This document shows, piece after piece, positions 43,202 through 52,895 of a stretch of DNA of 64,000 nucleotides. The DNA is from Ochrobactrum sp. BTU1 (GTDB lineage: Bacteria; Pseudomonadota; Alphaproteobacteria; Rhizobiales; Rhizobiaceae). The position numbers were made by a program, and so were the translations under genes. The notes below the pieces were generated by a model. The model did not search any database, had not been told where the DNA came from, and saw only the letters and a list, made by a program, of their open reading frames with translations. How positions within the stretch are numbered: the stretch's first letter is position 1; every line of letters starts with the position of its first letter. The DNA is taken from assembly GCA_018798825.1 (NCBI GenBank), contig CP076354.1, positions 1,612,001 through 1,676,000 of the forward strand, given 5' to 3'.

Positions 43202-44889
43202 GGCAGCACCCCGTTTGGAAGACGCCGCGCAAACAGATTTGTTGCAAGCATCAGCATGAATGTCACCGCAACGGCCAGAATGGATATGGCAGCCGCATAG
43301 GCGGAATCGCCCGCCTGTTCAAAAGAAAACATCACCACGCCCAGCGTTTCCGATCCCGACGCCCAGAGAAGCGCTGAAACCGTCAGCTCACAGAATGCGG
43401 TCATGAAAATGAGCACGCCGCCTGCAAGCGTCGCTGGTGCGACAAGAGGAAATATAATGGTCCTGAGCCGATAGAAAAGACCAGCACCTGCAATTCGCGC
43501 GGCTTCTTCCAGCGCACGGTCAATCTGGTGGAGGCCAGCAACCGTTGGCCGCAGCGCCAGCACGAAGAAGCGCGCAAGATAGGCAAACAGGATGATCCAG
43601 AGGGTATTATAGAGACTGACACCCACCACCGGCAGCGGCTTTAAGAACATCAGCAGACAGGCGATGGCCAGCACCACGCCCGGTAACGCATAGGGCATCT
43701 CGGCTGCAAAATTGAGGATCGGCGTCCAGCGCCGTTTGCGCCAAGCGAGCATATAGGCAAGCGGAACCGCAATCAGCACAGCAAAAACAGCCGCCGCAAA
43801 GGACAGCATCAGGCTATTGCCAAAAGCGCGGGCTGAACCGCTGTGTTCAAGCATCACAAAGCGGAAATTTTCAAGCGTTGCCGTCGCAAATGTAAGCGGC
43901 ACGCCATAGGCCGGAACCAGTGCTGAAAGCGTCAAACCGATCAGCGGCAGAAACAGCACGATCACGATCAACAGCCAAGCAGCCAGTTCCGCCCACACAC
44001 GCCATACGCCAAGCGCAAAAGGTGCAGCTGGAAGCGACGTTGAAACGATGCGGAAATCGCGACGGCGCGAGGCATAATCCTGTGCTGCGATCCCTGCCAA
44101 GGCGATCAGACCGATCAGCACAGAAAGCACCGCGACGCTGGAGAGCACCGCTGGCCCACCGCCCGCAAGACGCTGATAAATCAACGTTGGCAAAACGAGG
44201 TAATTCGATGGAATCCCCAGAAACGCCGGGATGCCGAAATTGCCGACGCACGACACGAAAGCCAAGGCAGCAGCACCGATGATCGATGGCGTCATCAGCG
44301 GCAGAATGATGGTTCGCAGAACGGTCCATTTGCTGGCACCGGCACTCAGACCGGCCTCCACCAGCTCGCGTGGAAGCTTGCGCAGACCAGCGCGCGCAAT
44401 CAGAAAGACCAGCGGTCCATATTGCACGCCCAGCAGAAAGATAATGCCCCAGACGGAATAGAGCGGATTGCGGCTTCCCAGCGGCGGCGCCATGCCAATG
44501 ATCTTGAGGAACTGGCTGGAAGGCCCGAAAAGCTGGAGCCAAGCCAGCGCTGTCACCTGCGGGGCAATCAGCAGCGGGGTCACATAAAATAGCACAAAGA
44601 CATTGCGCCCGCGCATGTCTGTGAGGCCGACGAGCAACGCCGCAATAATGCCAAATACCAACGCCAGCAGCGTGCCGCCAATACCGATCTGCAGAGAATG
44701 CCATGTGGCAATCCATGTCGAGCGGCTGCTCAATGTTTCAGAAAGAACGGATGTCGAAAGCTGTCCCTGCGGCGCAACAAGCTCAACAAGCAGACGCGCC
44801 ATCGGTGAGAGCGACAGCACCGCAACAATCAGCGTTACACCAACAATCAGGGCCGTATCACGGCCCTGAAGATCTCGAAACATCCGCAT
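43189..44889 (-). CDS. ABC importer permease, duplicated (FbpB-type)
   Basis: The 566-residue permease has two tandem six-segment halves, each with an ATPase-contact loop: ELVEAGLSAGASKWTVLRTI and RALEEAARIAGAGLFYRLRT. Fused permeases like this occur in ferric iron (FbpB) and 2-aminoethylphosphonate importers. It begins nine bases after the binding-protein gene. Confidence 0.87.
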   Translation of the reverse strand: MRMFRDLQGRDTALIVGVTLIVAVLSLSPMARLLVELVAPQGQLSTSVLSETLSSRSTWIATWHSLQIGIGGTLLALVFGIIAALLVGLTDMRGRNVFVLFYVTPLLIAPQVTALAWLQLFGPSSQFLKIIGMAPPLGSRNPLYSVWGIIFLLGVQYGPLVFLIARAGLRKLPRELVEAGLSAGASKWTVLRTIILPLMTPSIIGAAALAFVSCVGNFGIPAFLGIPSNYLVLPTLIYQRLAGGGPAVLSSVAVLSVLIGLIALAGIAAQDYASRRRDFRIVSTSLPAAPFALGVWRVWAELAAWLLIVIVLFLPLIGLTLSALVPAYGVPLTFATATLENFRFVMLEHSGSARAFGNSLMLSFAAAVFAVLIAVPLAYMLAWRKRRWTPILNFAAEMPYALPGVVLAIACLLMFLKPLPVVGVSLYNTLWIILFAYLARFFVLALRPTVAGLHQIDRALEEAARIAGAGLFYRLRTIIFPLVAPATLAGGVLIFMTAFCELTVSALLWASGSETLGVVMFSFEQAGDSAYAAAISILAVAVTFMLMLATNLFARRLPNGVLPWRD

Positions 44890-44898
44890 TTTCGCTTT

Positions 44899-45879
44899 TT
44901 ATCCGCCAAACAGCTCGGAGAACTGCTTCTTGTCGGCATCAGTCTGATCGAGAACCTTCTGAGTGTCGATAGACATGATGTTGATCTTGGTGCCTTCCGG
45001 CAGCCATGCAGGGCGACCGACGCCGTCCTTGGCAGGCAGATAGCCCTGCTCAAGTGCCAGCTTCTGGCCATCGTCCGACAGGATAAAATCAACGAACTTC
45101 TTGGCACCATCGACGTTCTTGGCGGTCGCCATGATCGCAACGGGTTCGGTCACGGCAGGCACACCTTCCGACGGGAAGACGAACTCGATCGGCGAACCCT
45201 TGGCCTTGGCATTGAGCGCCATGAAGTCAACGAGAATGCCATATGGCTTTTCGCCACTTGCAACCGACTTCAGAACCGCGCCATTGCCCTTGACGCTTGC
45301 CAGTTCATTGGACTTGAGGTTCTTGAAATAATCCCAGCCGAGATCCTTGTTGAGCGCGAAACCGCTCAGGAGATAGGCCGCAGCACCCGAATAAAGCGGG
45401 CTTGGCATGACAACCTGGCCCTTATAGTCAACCTTTGCGAGATCGGCCCAATGTTCAGGCTTCTGGCTTGCACCGGTATTATAAGCGATACCGGTGGTGA
45501 TCAGCTTGGAGCCGAAATAGGTCTTGTCGGCGTCATAGCTATCCGCAGCAAAACCATCAACCTTGGCGTCCGTGTAAGGCAGAAGGCGCTTGTCCTTCTT
45601 GAGACCTTCCATCGTCACCGCATCAGCGATCAGCAGAACGTCAGGCTGTGGCGCGCCAGCTGAAAATTCAGCGGCAAGCTTGGTGAGGAGTTCGCTCGTT
45701 CCCGAACGGAAAATCTGCACATCCGTGTCCGGATTGGCCTTGCGGAAAGCTTCAACCGTCTTGGTCGCATCGGCTTCCGGCTGCGACGTGTAAAGCGTCA
45801 GCGTGTCAGCCTGTGCGACAGCCATGGACAGAGCAAGAAGAGCTGGAATGGCCGTAGCCCGCTTCAACATCTTGGTCAT
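44899..45879 (-). CDS. ABC importer substrate-binding protein (Fe3+ or phosphonate type)
   Basis: The 326-residue protein starts MTKMLKRATAIPALLALSMA with signal-peptide cleavage after AQA. The mature part has the type 2 periplasmic fold: LTLYTSQPEADATKTVEAFR, PDVLLIADAVTMEGLKKDKR, and the C-terminal NVDGAKKFVDFILSDDGQKL. FbpA, AfuA and aminoethylphosphonate-binding proteins share this form; the adjacent Tyr pair that holds iron in FbpA is not clearly seen. So the substrate is unresolved. It is the first gene of the operon. Confidence 0.83.
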   Translation of the reverse strand: MTKMLKRATAIPALLALSMAVAQADTLTLYTSQPEADATKTVEAFRKANPDTDVQIFRSGTSELLTKLAAEFSAGAPQPDVLLIADAVTMEGLKKDKRLLPYTDAKVDGFAADSYDADKTYFGSKLITTGIAYNTGASQKPEHWADLAKVDYKGQVVMPSPLYSGAAAYLLSGFALNKDLGWDYFKNLKSNELASVKGNGAVLKSVASGEKPYGILVDFMALNAKAKGSPIEFVFPSEGVPAVTEPVAIMATAKNVDGAKKFVDFILSDDGQKLALEQGYLPAKDGVGRPAWLPEGTKINIMSIDTQKVLDQTDADKKQFSELFGG

Positions 45880-46072
45880 GGAGTTTGCTCCTCGAATTTC
45901 TGTGTGATTTTCAGCAGCATGTGCCGCTGCTCCAGCGTGATTACGCTGCATACGAGCTGAAATGGCGCAGATACTGTCATATCGAGAAGCGCGATCATTC
46001 CTGTTCATGACTCACCTGTCAAACAAGTCTGTAAAACATCTGCCAGAAAATCGGAAACGATTTCAGAAAGCA

Positions 46073-46113
46073 AAATGCCCTCCGGCAGATATACGGTCTG
46101 CGAAGGGCATTTC
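46073..46113 (-). terminator. Hairpin after the pipecolate oxidase gene
   Basis: AAATGCCCT pairs with AGGGCATTT, with an inner GCAGA/TCTGC stem, followed on the minus strand by TTGCTTTC. Likely ends the amaA transcript. Confidence 0.6.
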
Positions 46114-46207
46114 AGATTGATTTGCCTTCCGCATCTCTTCCACCCCGGAAGCGATGCGGATGCCATAAAGGGCTTAGGCTTCAATTATATGACAATGTGA
46201 AGCAGCT

Positions 46208-47491
46208 TTAGATAATTATCTCAGCCGCGTGTGCTACCTGAGCGCCCGCTTCATAATAGGCTTCGCGCAGACCACGGAAACTCTGTTCCCTCGGATCGCT
46301 AACCGGCAGTGGCAGATCAGCTTCCCCGATCTCGCCTGAAACGAGCTTTGCAAGATGCTTGCCGAACACTGTGCCCGGCGCAATACCGCGTCCGTTATAA
46401 CCCGAGAAGCCAACAACATTGCGTGCAAGGCGATGGAACTTCGGCAGACTGTCATTGGTCATACCGATCTTGCCGTACCATTCCGACTCAAATTCCACTT
46501 CACCGATTTGCGGGAAGAGACGTTTCAGCGACTTCTTTGCCCATGCCTTATGCACACTCGCACCTGTATTGCGCAGCGCACCGACGCTGCCAAACACAAG
46601 ACGGCCCTGCTGGTCAAAGCGGAAAGACGACAAAACTTCCTTGGTGTCCCATGCACCTTGACGCTCCGGCAGAATGGAACGCTTAATATTGTCCGAGAGA
46701 GGCTTGGTGGCCATGTTGAAATATGGAAGGTGCACAAGCTCGGCGCGTACTTCCGGCCATGGCACATTGGTATAGGCGTTGGTTGCAACCACTATCCAAT
46801 CGGCTGTCACCGTGCCGGAAGCAGTCTTGACCACCCATTTGCCGTTTTGTTCGCTGGCGCCGGTCACAAGGCTTCCCGTGAAAATCCGGGCACCGGCAGC
46901 AACGGCTGCATGTGCAAGCCCGCGCACATAGGCAAGCGGCTGAATTGTACCGGCGCGCAGATCGAGCAGCGACCCGGAATAGGCCTTGGTGCCGACCTTG
47001 GCTTCGGTTTCCTGCGCGTCGAGCAACTTCACATTGGCACCGCGCCGCGCCCACTGTTCATAGCGGTCTTCAAGTTCCTTGAGACCCTTCTTGCCAACAG
47101 CGCAATGCAGCGTACCCTGCTTTTCAACTTCGCAGGCAATCTTGTGTTTCTCGATGATTTCAAAAACCAGCTTCGGCGCATTGCCGAGTACATCGAGCAG
47201 ACGGTCGCCATATTGATGACCAAGCACGCCCGGCAGATCATCCGGCATAACCCACATGCCCGCATTGACGAGGCCCACATTGCGGCCCGAGCCGCCGTAG
47301 CCGATTTCAATGCCTTCCAGCACGACGGCGTTGGTGCCTTTTTCAGCCAGATGCAAAGCCGTCGAAAGGCCGGTAAATCCGCCGCCCACAATCACCACAT
47401 CGGCAGACAGATCACCTTTCAGCGATGTGGTCTTGGGTGCGGCTGGAGCGGTCTTCTCCCAAAGACCATGCGAGCGAGGATCGTTCAACAT
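46208..47491 (-). CDS. amaA: FAD-dependent L-pipecolate oxidase (probable AmaA)
   Basis: The 427-residue flavoprotein has the FAD-binding DVVIVGGGFTGLSTALHLAE (about residues 30-49), GYGGSGRNVGLVNAGMWVMP and the C-terminal FSGYNGRGIAPGTVFGKHLA of the D-amino-acid-oxidase fold. The FAD family is broad (PuuB, OrdL, AmaA), but the neighbours decide it: a LysR regulator, hglS and an ALDH7-type aldehyde dehydrogenase. Together with the oxidase these form the lysine catabolic set known from Pseudomonas putida (amaA, amaB, hglS). There AmaA oxidises L-pipecolate to piperideine-6-carboxylate. I used ATG 47491; a TTG three codons earlier is possible. Confidence 0.75.
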   Translation of the reverse strand: MLNDPRSHGLWEKTAPAAPKTTSLKGDLSADVVIVGGGFTGLSTALHLAEKGTNAVVLEGIEIGYGGSGRNVGLVNAGMWVMPDDLPGVLGHQYGDRLLDVLGNAPKLVFEIIEKHKIACEVEKQGTLHCAVGKKGLKELEDRYEQWARRGANVKLLDAQETEAKVGTKAYSGSLLDLRAGTIQPLAYVRGLAHAAVAAGARIFTGSLVTGASEQNGKWVVKTASGTVTADWIVVATNAYTNVPWPEVRAELVHLPYFNMATKPLSDNIKRSILPERQGAWDTKEVLSSFRFDQQGRLVFGSVGALRNTGASVHKAWAKKSLKRLFPQIGEVEFESEWYGKIGMTNDSLPKFHRLARNVVGFSGYNGRGIAPGTVFGKHLAKLVSGEIGEADLPLPVSDPREQSFRGLREAYYEAGAQVAHAAEIII

Positions 47492-47616
47492 TGATGGCAA
47501 CCATTTCTTATTTTGGAAAACTGGCGGTTTTTACCGTCGCAACTATTTCATGCTGTGGAAGCCACAAGAACAGCAATATTTCTGCAACATTTCATGCCGG
47601 TTGGGAATGACCTATA

Positions 47617-48522
47617 CTAAAGAACGACGTTCCCCACCTGTCCTGCGATCCACTGACAGAAAACCTGCGTCAGCGGGTTCTCAAGTTTGCCTTCCGGAAC
47701 CACCAGATAATAGTCATTTTCGGTCCGCATCGGCTGCTCGAAAAGCATGACCAGTTCGCCGTTACGCAATTCCTGTTCAATCAGATAAAGCGGCAACAGT
47801 GCGAAGCCAAGGCCTGCAAGTGCCGCCCCGATCACCATCGAAAACTGATCAAAACGGTGGCCACGATAAGCGGACTTGCCTTCAACACCACAGCTTTCAA
47901 ACCATTGCGCCCACATTTTAGGCCGTGTCGCGAGATGCAGCAGCGGCTCGTTTTCCAGCTCTTCCGGGGTTGCCGGATGGCGCGCTTTAAGAAGGCTCGG
48001 GCTTGCAACAGGCACAATCACCTCTGAACATAGGAAAGTGCAGGTCGCATGTGCCCAGACCGGCTGGCCATAATGGATGGCAAGATCGAAAGGCTGCTCT
48101 TCAAAGTCAAAAACGCCGGAACGCGAGGCCACATTGATTGCAATGCCGGGATGTTTTTCGACGAAATCCGGAATACGCGGCATCAGCCAGCGCGTACCGA
48201 ATGTCGGCAGCGTTGCTACACTGAATGAAGAGGTCGACTGCGCCGACGCCATGGCGCGCAGCATCGTGTCCTCAGTCTGGTTGAGCAGACGCCGCACTTC
48301 CGGCAGGAATTTTCGCCCTGCATCTGAGAGAAGAATGCGCTGGCGGATGCGCTCAAACAGCAATACACCGAGCTGGCTTTCGAGATCCTTGATCTGACGA
48401 CTGACAGCACTCTGCGTGAGGTTCAATTCGTTGGCAGCCTGCGTGAAACTGCCATGTCGAGCCGCACATTCAAACGCTTGCAGCGTGGCAATGTCGGGGA
48501 TCAGTCTCCTGCTAAGCTTCAT
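47617..48522 (-). CDS. LysR regulator of the pipecolate/lysine cluster
   Basis: The 301-residue protein has the LysR helix-turn-helix HGSFTQAANELNLTQSAVSR, QIKDLESQLGVLLFER and the GcvA-like sensor domain. It sits between the oxidase gene and hglS, upstream of the former and divergent from the latter. An inverted repeat ATGAT-N8-ATCAT lies in the divergent spacer (48581-48598), the likely binding site. It probably activates the cluster with a pathway intermediate as ligand. Confidence 0.83.
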   Translation of the reverse strand: MKLSRRLIPDIATLQAFECAARHGSFTQAANELNLTQSAVSRQIKDLESQLGVLLFERIRQRILLSDAGRKFLPEVRRLLNQTEDTMLRAMASAQSTSSFSVATLPTFGTRWLMPRIPDFVEKHPGIAINVASRSGVFDFEEQPFDLAIHYGQPVWAHATCTFLCSEVIVPVASPSLLKARHPATPEELENEPLLHLATRPKMWAQWFESCGVEGKSAYRGHRFDQFSMVIGAALAGLGFALLPLYLIEQELRNGELVMLFEQPMRTENDYYLVVPEGKLENPLTQVFCQWIAGQVGNVVL

Positions 48523-48580
48523 TCCAATCTCGCATTAACATAGTTGCGTTCGTCGCGATCATAACGGCAAAACGGCTGAT

Positions 48581-48598
48581 ATGATACATTTTCATCAT
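48581..48598. promoter_or_regulatory. LysR-type binding site between the regulator and hglS
   Basis: ATGATACATTTTCATCAT is a perfect inverted repeat (ATGAT-N8-ATCAT) and fits the T-N11-A LysR box. It lies about 60 bases before the LysR start and 70 before hglS. Confidence 0.65.
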
Positions 48599-48670
48599 AA
48601 TCGCGGTGTGTTTTTTATTTTCTAACATACCTCCCAAGCAGACGATCCAACTTCTACGGAAGCTCTTGCA

Positions 48671-50071
48671 ATGAACGCGCAGAAATTCGTTTCACCGGAC
48701 GCCATTCGCTCCGCCTTTTCGGCAGCCATGTCGGCCATGTATAAGGAAGAAGTGCCTGCTTATGGCACATTGATGGAACTCGTCTCCGATGTGAACGCAA
48801 AGGTTCTCGCAGACGACAAGCATCTGCATGAGCGTCTGACGGAAACAGATTCGCTCGAACGCATTTCCGAAGAACGTCACGGTGCAATTCGTTTGGGCAC
48901 TGCCGCTGAGCTGTCGATGATGCGCCGCGTTTTCTCGGTCATGGGCATGTTCCCGGTTGGCTACTACGATTTGAGCGCTGCTGGCGTGCCAGTGCATTCC
49001 ACCGCCTTCCGCCCGATCGACGATGCAGCACTCAAGCACAATCCGTTCCGTGTTTTCACCTCGTTGCTGCGCCTTGATCTGATCTCTGATGCGAAACTGC
49101 GCGCAGAATCGGAAGACGTGCTCGCGAAGCGCAACATCTTCACGCCGGGCGCGATTGCGCTTGTCGAAAAGGCGGAAGCCAATGGTGGCCTCGATGAAGC
49201 TGATGCGAAGACCTTCGTTGCAGAAGTGCTCGAAACGTTCCGCTGGCACGATCATGCCAATGTCAGTGCCGAGCTTTACCATCGCCTCCACGATGCGCAT
49301 CGCCTGATCGCCGACGTTGTTTCCTTCAAGGGTCCGCACATCAACCACCTGACACCACGCACGCTCGACATCGACGCCGTGCAGGTTCAGATGCCAGATC
49401 GCGGCATCAACCCGAAGGCAGTTGTCGAAGGTCCACCAACCCGCAAATGCCCGATCCTTCTGCGCCAGACCTCGTTCAAGGCACTGGAAGAAGAAGTTTC
49501 GTTCGTAAGCGCAGACGGCACCTGGACACCAGGCTCCCACACTGCCCGTTTCGGTGAAATCGAACAGCGTGGCGTAGCGTTAACACCAAAGGGTCGGGCG
49601 CTTTACGACAAGCTGCTCAATGACACCCGCGCAGTTGCGCGCCCAGCGCCAGATGGTTCAAACTCGGCTGAATATGTGAAGGCACTGAGCGACACCTTTG
49701 CCGCTTTCCCTGACACATGGGCAGGCGTGCGTGAAGAAGCGCTTGGCTATTTCGCCTATTCGGTCAAGGATGCCGCACGTCTTGCAGCATTCAAACCCGA
49801 TACCGATATTGAAACTCTGATCGAAGGCGGCGCAGTCCAGTTCGATCCGATCATCTATGAAGACTTCCTGCCGGTCAGTGCCGCTGGTATCTTCCAGTCC
49901 AATCTTGGCGACGACGACGCGCAGGATTTTGTGGAAAGCCCGAACCAGAAGCGTTTCGAGGAAGACCTTGGCGCCAAGGTTCTTAATGAATTCGAGCATT
50001 ATGCCCGTATCGAACGCGAATCCATCGAAGCTGTACAGGCCCGCCTGAGCGGTCTTGAAGCAGCAGAATAA
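48671..50071 (+). CDS. hglS: 2-oxoadipate dioxygenase/decarboxylase HglS (DUF1338)
   Basis: The 466-residue protein shows the DUF1338/YdcJ family sequences FPVGYYDLSAAGVPVHSTAF (about residues 95-114), FRWHDHANVSAELYHRLHDA and FKGPHINHLTPRTLDIDAVQ. The His and Glu residues of these stretches bind the catalytic iron. In P. putida HglS turns 2-oxoadipate into D-2-hydroxyglutarate, the last committed step of the D-lysine/pipecolate route. It is followed 26 bases later by the aminoadipate-semialdehyde dehydrogenase gene. Confidence 0.85.
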   Translation: MNAQKFVSPDAIRSAFSAAMSAMYKEEVPAYGTLMELVSDVNAKVLADDKHLHERLTETDSLERISEERHGAIRLGTAAELSMMRRVFSVMGMFPVGYYDLSAAGVPVHSTAFRPIDDAALKHNPFRVFTSLLRLDLISDAKLRAESEDVLAKRNIFTPGAIALVEKAEANGGLDEADAKTFVAEVLETFRWHDHANVSAELYHRLHDAHRLIADVVSFKGPHINHLTPRTLDIDAVQVQMPDRGINPKAVVEGPPTRKCPILLRQTSFKALEEEVSFVSADGTWTPGSHTARFGEIEQRGVALTPKGRALYDKLLNDTRAVARPAPDGSNSAEYVKALSDTFAAFPDTWAGVREEALGYFAYSVKDAARLAAFKPDTDIETLIEGGAVQFDPIIYEDFLPVSAAGIFQSNLGDDDAQDFVESPNQKRFEEDLGAKVLNEFEHYARIERESIEAVQARLSGLEAAE

Positions 50072-50097
50072 TAATTAGACAGGCTAAGAGGATTAAT

Positions 50098-51630
50098 ATG
50101 AACACCGCTGTTAAAAAACTCGACGTGAAAAAAGAAGCCGCTGATCTGCTTTCAAAGCTTGGCGTTGACGCAGCCATTTACACGTCGGGCGACCTCGCTG
50201 GCTTCAGCCCGGTCTCCGGTGAACAGATCGCTTCGATCAAAACCCACAGCAAAGAAGATGCAGTCAAGATCATCGACAAGGCTGACGAAGCTTTCCGCGC
50301 TTGGCGCACTGTTCCAGCTCCAAAGCGTGGCGAACTGATCCGCCTTCTGGGTGAAGAACTCCGCGCTTCCAAGGAAGATCTCGGCCGTCTCGTTTCGCTC
50401 GAAGCTGGCAAGATCCCTTCGGAAGGCCTCGGCGAAGTACAGGAAATGATCGATATCTGCGATTTCGCAGTCGGTCTGTCGCGTCAGCTCTACGGTCTCA
50501 CCATCGCAACCGAACGCGCTGGCCATCGCATGATGGAAACCTGGCATCCGCTTGGCGTTGTCGGCGTTATCTCGGCCTTCAACTTCCCTGTTGCTGTCTG
50601 GGCATGGAACTCCGCTCTTGCTATCGTTTGCGGTAACTCGGTTGTCTGGAAGCCATCTGAAAAGACCCTGCTCACCGCTATTGCATGTGACGCAATCCTG
50701 AAGCGCGCCATCAAGCGTTTTGGCGACGCTCCAGAAGGTCTGGCTGAAGTTGTACTCGGCGACCGTACGGTTGGTGAAGTTCTCGTTGACAGCCCGAAGG
50801 TTCCTGTTCTTTCGGCAACCGGTTCGACCCGCATGGGCCGCGAAGTTGGTCCACGCCTTGCAAAGCGTTTTGCGCGTGCAATCCTCGAACTCGGCGGCAA
50901 CAATGCCGGTATCGTCTGCCCATCGGCCGATCTCGACATGGCGCTGCGTGCAATCGCTTTCGGTGCAATGGGCACCGCTGGTCAGCGTTGCACCACGCTC
51001 CGTCGTCTGTTCGTGCATGAAAGCGTTTACGACGCTCTCGTTCCACGTCTGCAGAAGGCATATGCCAGCGTTACCGTTGGTTCGCCGCTCGAAACCACAG
51101 CTCTGGTTGGTCCATTGATCGACAAGGTTGCTTTCGACAACATGCAGAAGGCACTCAAGGAAGCAGCCGCTCACGGCGGTAAGGTACAGGGCGGCGAACG
51201 CGTCGACGCTGGCCATGAAAACGCTTACTACGTGCGTCCGGCTATCGTCGAAATGCCAAAGCAGCAGGGTCCGGTTCTCGAAGAAACCTTCGCACCGATC
51301 CTTTACGTCATGAAGTATTCCGACTTCGACGACGTGCTCGCGAGCCACAATGAAGTTGGCGCAGGCCTGTCCTCGTCGATCTTCACGCTGAACCTTCAGG
51401 AAGCAGAGCGCTTCCTTTCGGTTGAAGGTTCGGATTGCGGCATTGCAAACGTCAATATCGGTACTTCGGGTGCTGAAATCGGCGGCGCATTCGGCGGCGA
51501 AAAGGAAACTGGTGGCGGCCGTGAATCGGGTTCGGATGCGTGGAAGGGCTATATGCGCCGCGCAACCAACACCATCAACTACTCGAAGGCTCTGCCGCTC
51601 GCACAGGGCGTTTCCTTCGACATCGACTAA
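50098..51630 (+). CDS. amaB: Aminoadipate-semialdehyde / piperideine-6-carboxylate dehydrogenase
   Basis: The 510-residue ALDH7-type enzyme has ISAFNFPVAVWAWNSALAIV, SATGSTRMGREVGPRLAKRF, the catalytic Glu in LELGGNNAGIV and the catalytic Cys in GTAGQRCTTLRRLFVHE. ALDH7 proteins oxidise aminoadipate semialdehyde, which exists in balance with cyclic piperideine-6-carboxylate, to 2-aminoadipate. AGAGGATT precedes the ATG. hglS directly upstream supports the lysine-degradation assignment; a terminator follows. Confidence 0.88.
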   Translation: MNTAVKKLDVKKEAADLLSKLGVDAAIYTSGDLAGFSPVSGEQIASIKTHSKEDAVKIIDKADEAFRAWRTVPAPKRGELIRLLGEELRASKEDLGRLVSLEAGKIPSEGLGEVQEMIDICDFAVGLSRQLYGLTIATERAGHRMMETWHPLGVVGVISAFNFPVAVWAWNSALAIVCGNSVVWKPSEKTLLTAIACDAILKRAIKRFGDAPEGLAEVVLGDRTVGEVLVDSPKVPVLSATGSTRMGREVGPRLAKRFARAILELGGNNAGIVCPSADLDMALRAIAFGAMGTAGQRCTTLRRLFVHESVYDALVPRLQKAYASVTVGSPLETTALVGPLIDKVAFDNMQKALKEAAAHGGKVQGGERVDAGHENAYYVRPAIVEMPKQQGPVLEETFAPILYVMKYSDFDDVLASHNEVGAGLSSSIFTLNLQEAERFLSVEGSDCGIANVNIGTSGAEIGGAFGGEKETGGGRESGSDAWKGYMRRATNTINYSKALPLAQGVSFDID

Positions 51631-51654
51631 TTGGTCTCACGATAGATCAAAAGA

Positions 51655-51684
51655 AAACCCCGCTTTTGGCGGGGTTTTTTATTG
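51655..51684 (+). terminator. amaB terminator
   Basis: AAACCCCGC pairs perfectly with GCGGGGTTT around a 5-base loop, followed by TTTATT. Confidence 0.9.
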
Positions 51685-51751
51685 GCTTAAACTTTGAATT
51701 GGCACAACGCATTGACCGATGCTTCCCTAAGCCATGCTATTAGCGAGATTG

Positions 51752-51861
51752 TCGTTATGACGTGCCGAAAATCGTGGCTTTTGAGAACCGGCGCGCAGCG
51801 TACTTGAGTACGTGAGCACCGGAAGCGCAAAAAGACGCGATTTGCAGGCCGTCAGAGCGGC
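51752..51861. repeat. Bru-RS-like palindromic repeat, copy 2
   Basis: GCCGAAAATCGTGGCTTTTG, GAACCGGCGCGCAGC, the palindrome GTACTTGAGTAC, GTGAGCACCGGAAGCGC and GCGATTTGCAGGCCGTC follow the same plan as 37961-38073. It ends at the purU stop codon. Confidence 0.6.
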
Positions 51862-51865
51862 AATA

Positions 51866-52750
51866 TCAGCCCATGCGTTCGGAGGCGAATGACCCGGGTG
51901 ACGCCGGGAATACTACGGTACGATTGCCGTTGAGGAATGAACGGTGATGAATATGTGCGTGAACGGCGCGCGCCAGAACCTGCGCTTCAACATCACGGCC
52001 AATCGACACGTAATCAGCGGCACTCTGCGCGTGCGTGATACGGGCGACATCCTGCTCGATGATCGGACCTTCATCAAGATCGGCGGTTACATAATGCGCC
52101 GTGGCACCAATCAGCTTCACACCGCGCTCATAAGCCTGCTTGTAAGGGTTTGCACCCTTAAACGACGGCAGGAAAGAGTGGTGGATGTTGATGATCTTGC
52201 CCGACATCTTTTGGCAAAGCTGATCGGAGAGAACCTGCATGTAACGCGCAAGAACCACCAGCTCGGTGCCCGTGTTATCGACGATATCCAGAAGACGTTG
52301 TTCGGCTTCCGGCTTGTTGGCTTTGGTGACAGCCACATGATGGAAAGGAATGTCGTGATTGACGACGACCTTTTGATAATCGAAGTGGTTCGACACGACA
52401 CCAACGATATCGATTGGCAGGGCGCCGATTTTCCAGCGATAGAGAAGATCGTTCAGGCAATGACCAAAACGCGACACCATAAGCAGCGTCTTCGTGCGAT
52501 GGGCATTGTCGTGGAAATCGAAATCCATCTCGAACGGCGCTGCGATAGGCTGAAAGCCTTCGCGCAGAACATCAAGCGCCACGCCGTCTTCGGAAATGAA
52601 GCTGACACGCATAAAGAAGCGACCAGTGTCCAGATCGTCGAACTGGGCGCTGTCGATGATATTGCACCCTTTGCCCGCAAGATAACCCGATATGGCGGCA
52701 ACAATACCGCGAGTGGATTTACAGGTGACGGTCAGGACAAAGTTATGCAT
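51866..52750 (-). CDS. purU: Formyltetrahydrofolate deformylase PurU
   Basis: The 294-residue enzyme has an N-terminal ACT domain (VLTVTCKSTRGIVAAISGYL) and a C-terminal formyl-transferase-like domain. The active-site residues Asn, His and Asp are in INIHHSFLPSFKGANPYKQA and HYVTADLDEGPIIEQD. It hydrolyses 10-formyl-THF to formate and THF, balancing one-carbon units and feeding formate to purine synthesis. I used ATG 52750, with AAGGAAG five bases before. Confidence 0.95.
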   Translation of the reverse strand: MHNFVLTVTCKSTRGIVAAISGYLAGKGCNIIDSAQFDDLDTGRFFMRVSFISEDGVALDVLREGFQPIAAPFEMDFDFHDNAHRTKTLLMVSRFGHCLNDLLYRWKIGALPIDIVGVVSNHFDYQKVVVNHDIPFHHVAVTKANKPEAEQRLLDIVDNTGTELVVLARYMQVLSDQLCQKMSGKIINIHHSFLPSFKGANPYKQAYERGVKLIGATAHYVTADLDEGPIIEQDVARITHAQSAADYVSIGRDVEAQVLARAVHAHIHHRSFLNGNRTVVFPASPGSFASERMG

Positions 52751-52895
52751 CGGACTTCCTTCATTACGCAGGCTCAATGGCATCGTGATTTTTACTCTAC
52801 GATGTGATGATCGCCATGCCAGAATGCGTAATGCACTGACCGGATTGCGCTATCAAGTCGATAATGCGTGAATATTGGAATTGTGGGAGTATTCT

